Assembly: GCA_946800325.1 (NCBI GenBank)
Contig: OX326959.1
Span: forward strand, 52,461,784 to 52,525,783
Direction: 5' to 3'
Source: Luzula sylvatica
Taxonomy: Eukaryota; Streptophyta; Magnoliopsida; Poales; Juncaceae
DNA: 64,000 nucleotides
A program made the translations under genes and the position numbers. The notes under the pieces were generated by a model, which saw nothing but the letters and a program-made list of their open reading frames with translations, was not told the DNA's origin and ran no database searches. Below are positions 63,461 through 64,000 of this stretch, piece after piece. Positions within the stretch are counted from its first letter, which is position 1. Each line of letters opens with the position of its first letter.

Positions 63461-64000
63461 TTATCTAAAATGATAGTTTCGTAGGACGAGATTAGTCTAA
63501 TAGATTAGTAAACGTTGTATCACCCCAAACTTATCTTATAGTAATGCAATTTCAGAATTTTAAAATTTTTCATTTTTGCATCTATCTTATATGCAAATTG
63601 TGTGCTGGGTTGTGTAATATGATTGTTACATGAACCTTGATTTGAACTTGTGTGGACGTCGACATGGTTGAGGACCATGTGCAGCGAAACCGTCACACTT
63701 AAAGTGTCATTTCTAAACATCCCTAGTCGCGGATCAGCTTGCTTAAGAGAGAAGCATTTCTATTATTAGATAATAGACTGAACGCGTACACTAGTACGTT
63801 TGCCGAGGAGATGATTATGTTTTGCTAATCATGGGACAAAGGAGTTTGTCGAATCGGGAACGTAGATATATGTTAGGTTACATGTATTGGATATGACCGA
63901 AGCCGCGAGACCATAACATGGTTTAGTCATTATAGATGGACTTGCGACGGATGGGGTTTTAGATTCTTCATACTTGAGGGGATCATTGATTGCGTTACGT
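63461..64000 (+). other. Copia 3' untranslated internal region
   Basis: Follows the pol stop. No polypurine tract directly followed by an LTR start is seen, and no match to the 5' LTR begins before the window ends. Confidence 0.6.

Larger units (their letters stand above)
57058..64000 (+). mobile_element. Ty1/copia LTR retrotransposon with intact gag-pol, 3' end outside window
   Basis: 977-bp 5' LTR, primer-binding site, 1.4-kb leader, and a 1323-codon uninterrupted gag-pol frame. It is inserted into a LINE endonuclease frame. The 3' LTR is not reached by 64000. The intact frame suggests a fairly young insertion; LTR identity could not be tested here. Confidence 0.93.

Overview
The window looks like repeat-rich nuclear DNA of a flowering plant, most likely a eudicot; the species cannot be told. 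It is AT-rich, its genes have GT-AG introns, and three plant genes are recognisable: a pectin acetylesterase (cut by the left edge), a guanosine deaminase, and an L-type lectin receptor kinase. All lie on the + strand. They sit 20 kb or more apart in a sea of transposable elements, and nothing in the sequence suggests they work in one pathway.

Layout. 1-4916: pectin acetylesterase exons, with a Helitron in the first visible intron and an in-frame tandemly duplicated exon. 4917-9326: AT-rich DNA with no recognisable gene. 9327-19010: mobile DNA, namely a second Helitron of the same family in opposite orientation, a 251-bp Mutator-type MITE with 9-bp target duplication, a 1.7-kb Mutator-type element, a fold-back element with arms built of degenerate sub-repeats, and a probable third Helitron. 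19060-24192: a decayed Ty1/copia element on the - strand, with no gag and split by a PIF/Harbinger-type MITE. 24983-26435: guanosine deaminase. 27703-28013: an LTR fragment related to the copia element at the right end of the window. 28014-44215: a 16-kb satellite array of about 125-bp monomers, mostly organised as about 249-bp dimers. 44216-45160: a Mutator-type terminus holding a hAT-type MITE. 46593-48804: lectin receptor kinase. 49060-49530: LINE reverse transcriptase remnant. 49561-53649: a small LTR retrotransposon without coding capacity (TRIM-like), into which a 2.7-kb Pack-MULE has jumped; the Pack-MULE carries a fragment of an F-box/LRR gene and, on the other strand, a two-exon fragment of the purine-synthesis gene for phosphoribosylamine-glycine ligase. 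54490-57057: 5' half of another LINE, broken by the insertion of a copia element (57058 to beyond 64000) with a full 977-bp 5' LTR, a leader holding 14 near-palindromic units, and an intact 1323-codon gag-pol frame.

Most interesting points: the PAE gene appears to use a splice acceptor supplied by a Helitron terminus and carries a phase-neutral duplicated exon; the satellite array abuts a truncated copia LTR; and the TRIM/Pack-MULE nest holds two captured gene fragments. All calls rest on reading the sequence and on family knowledge; no database search was run.
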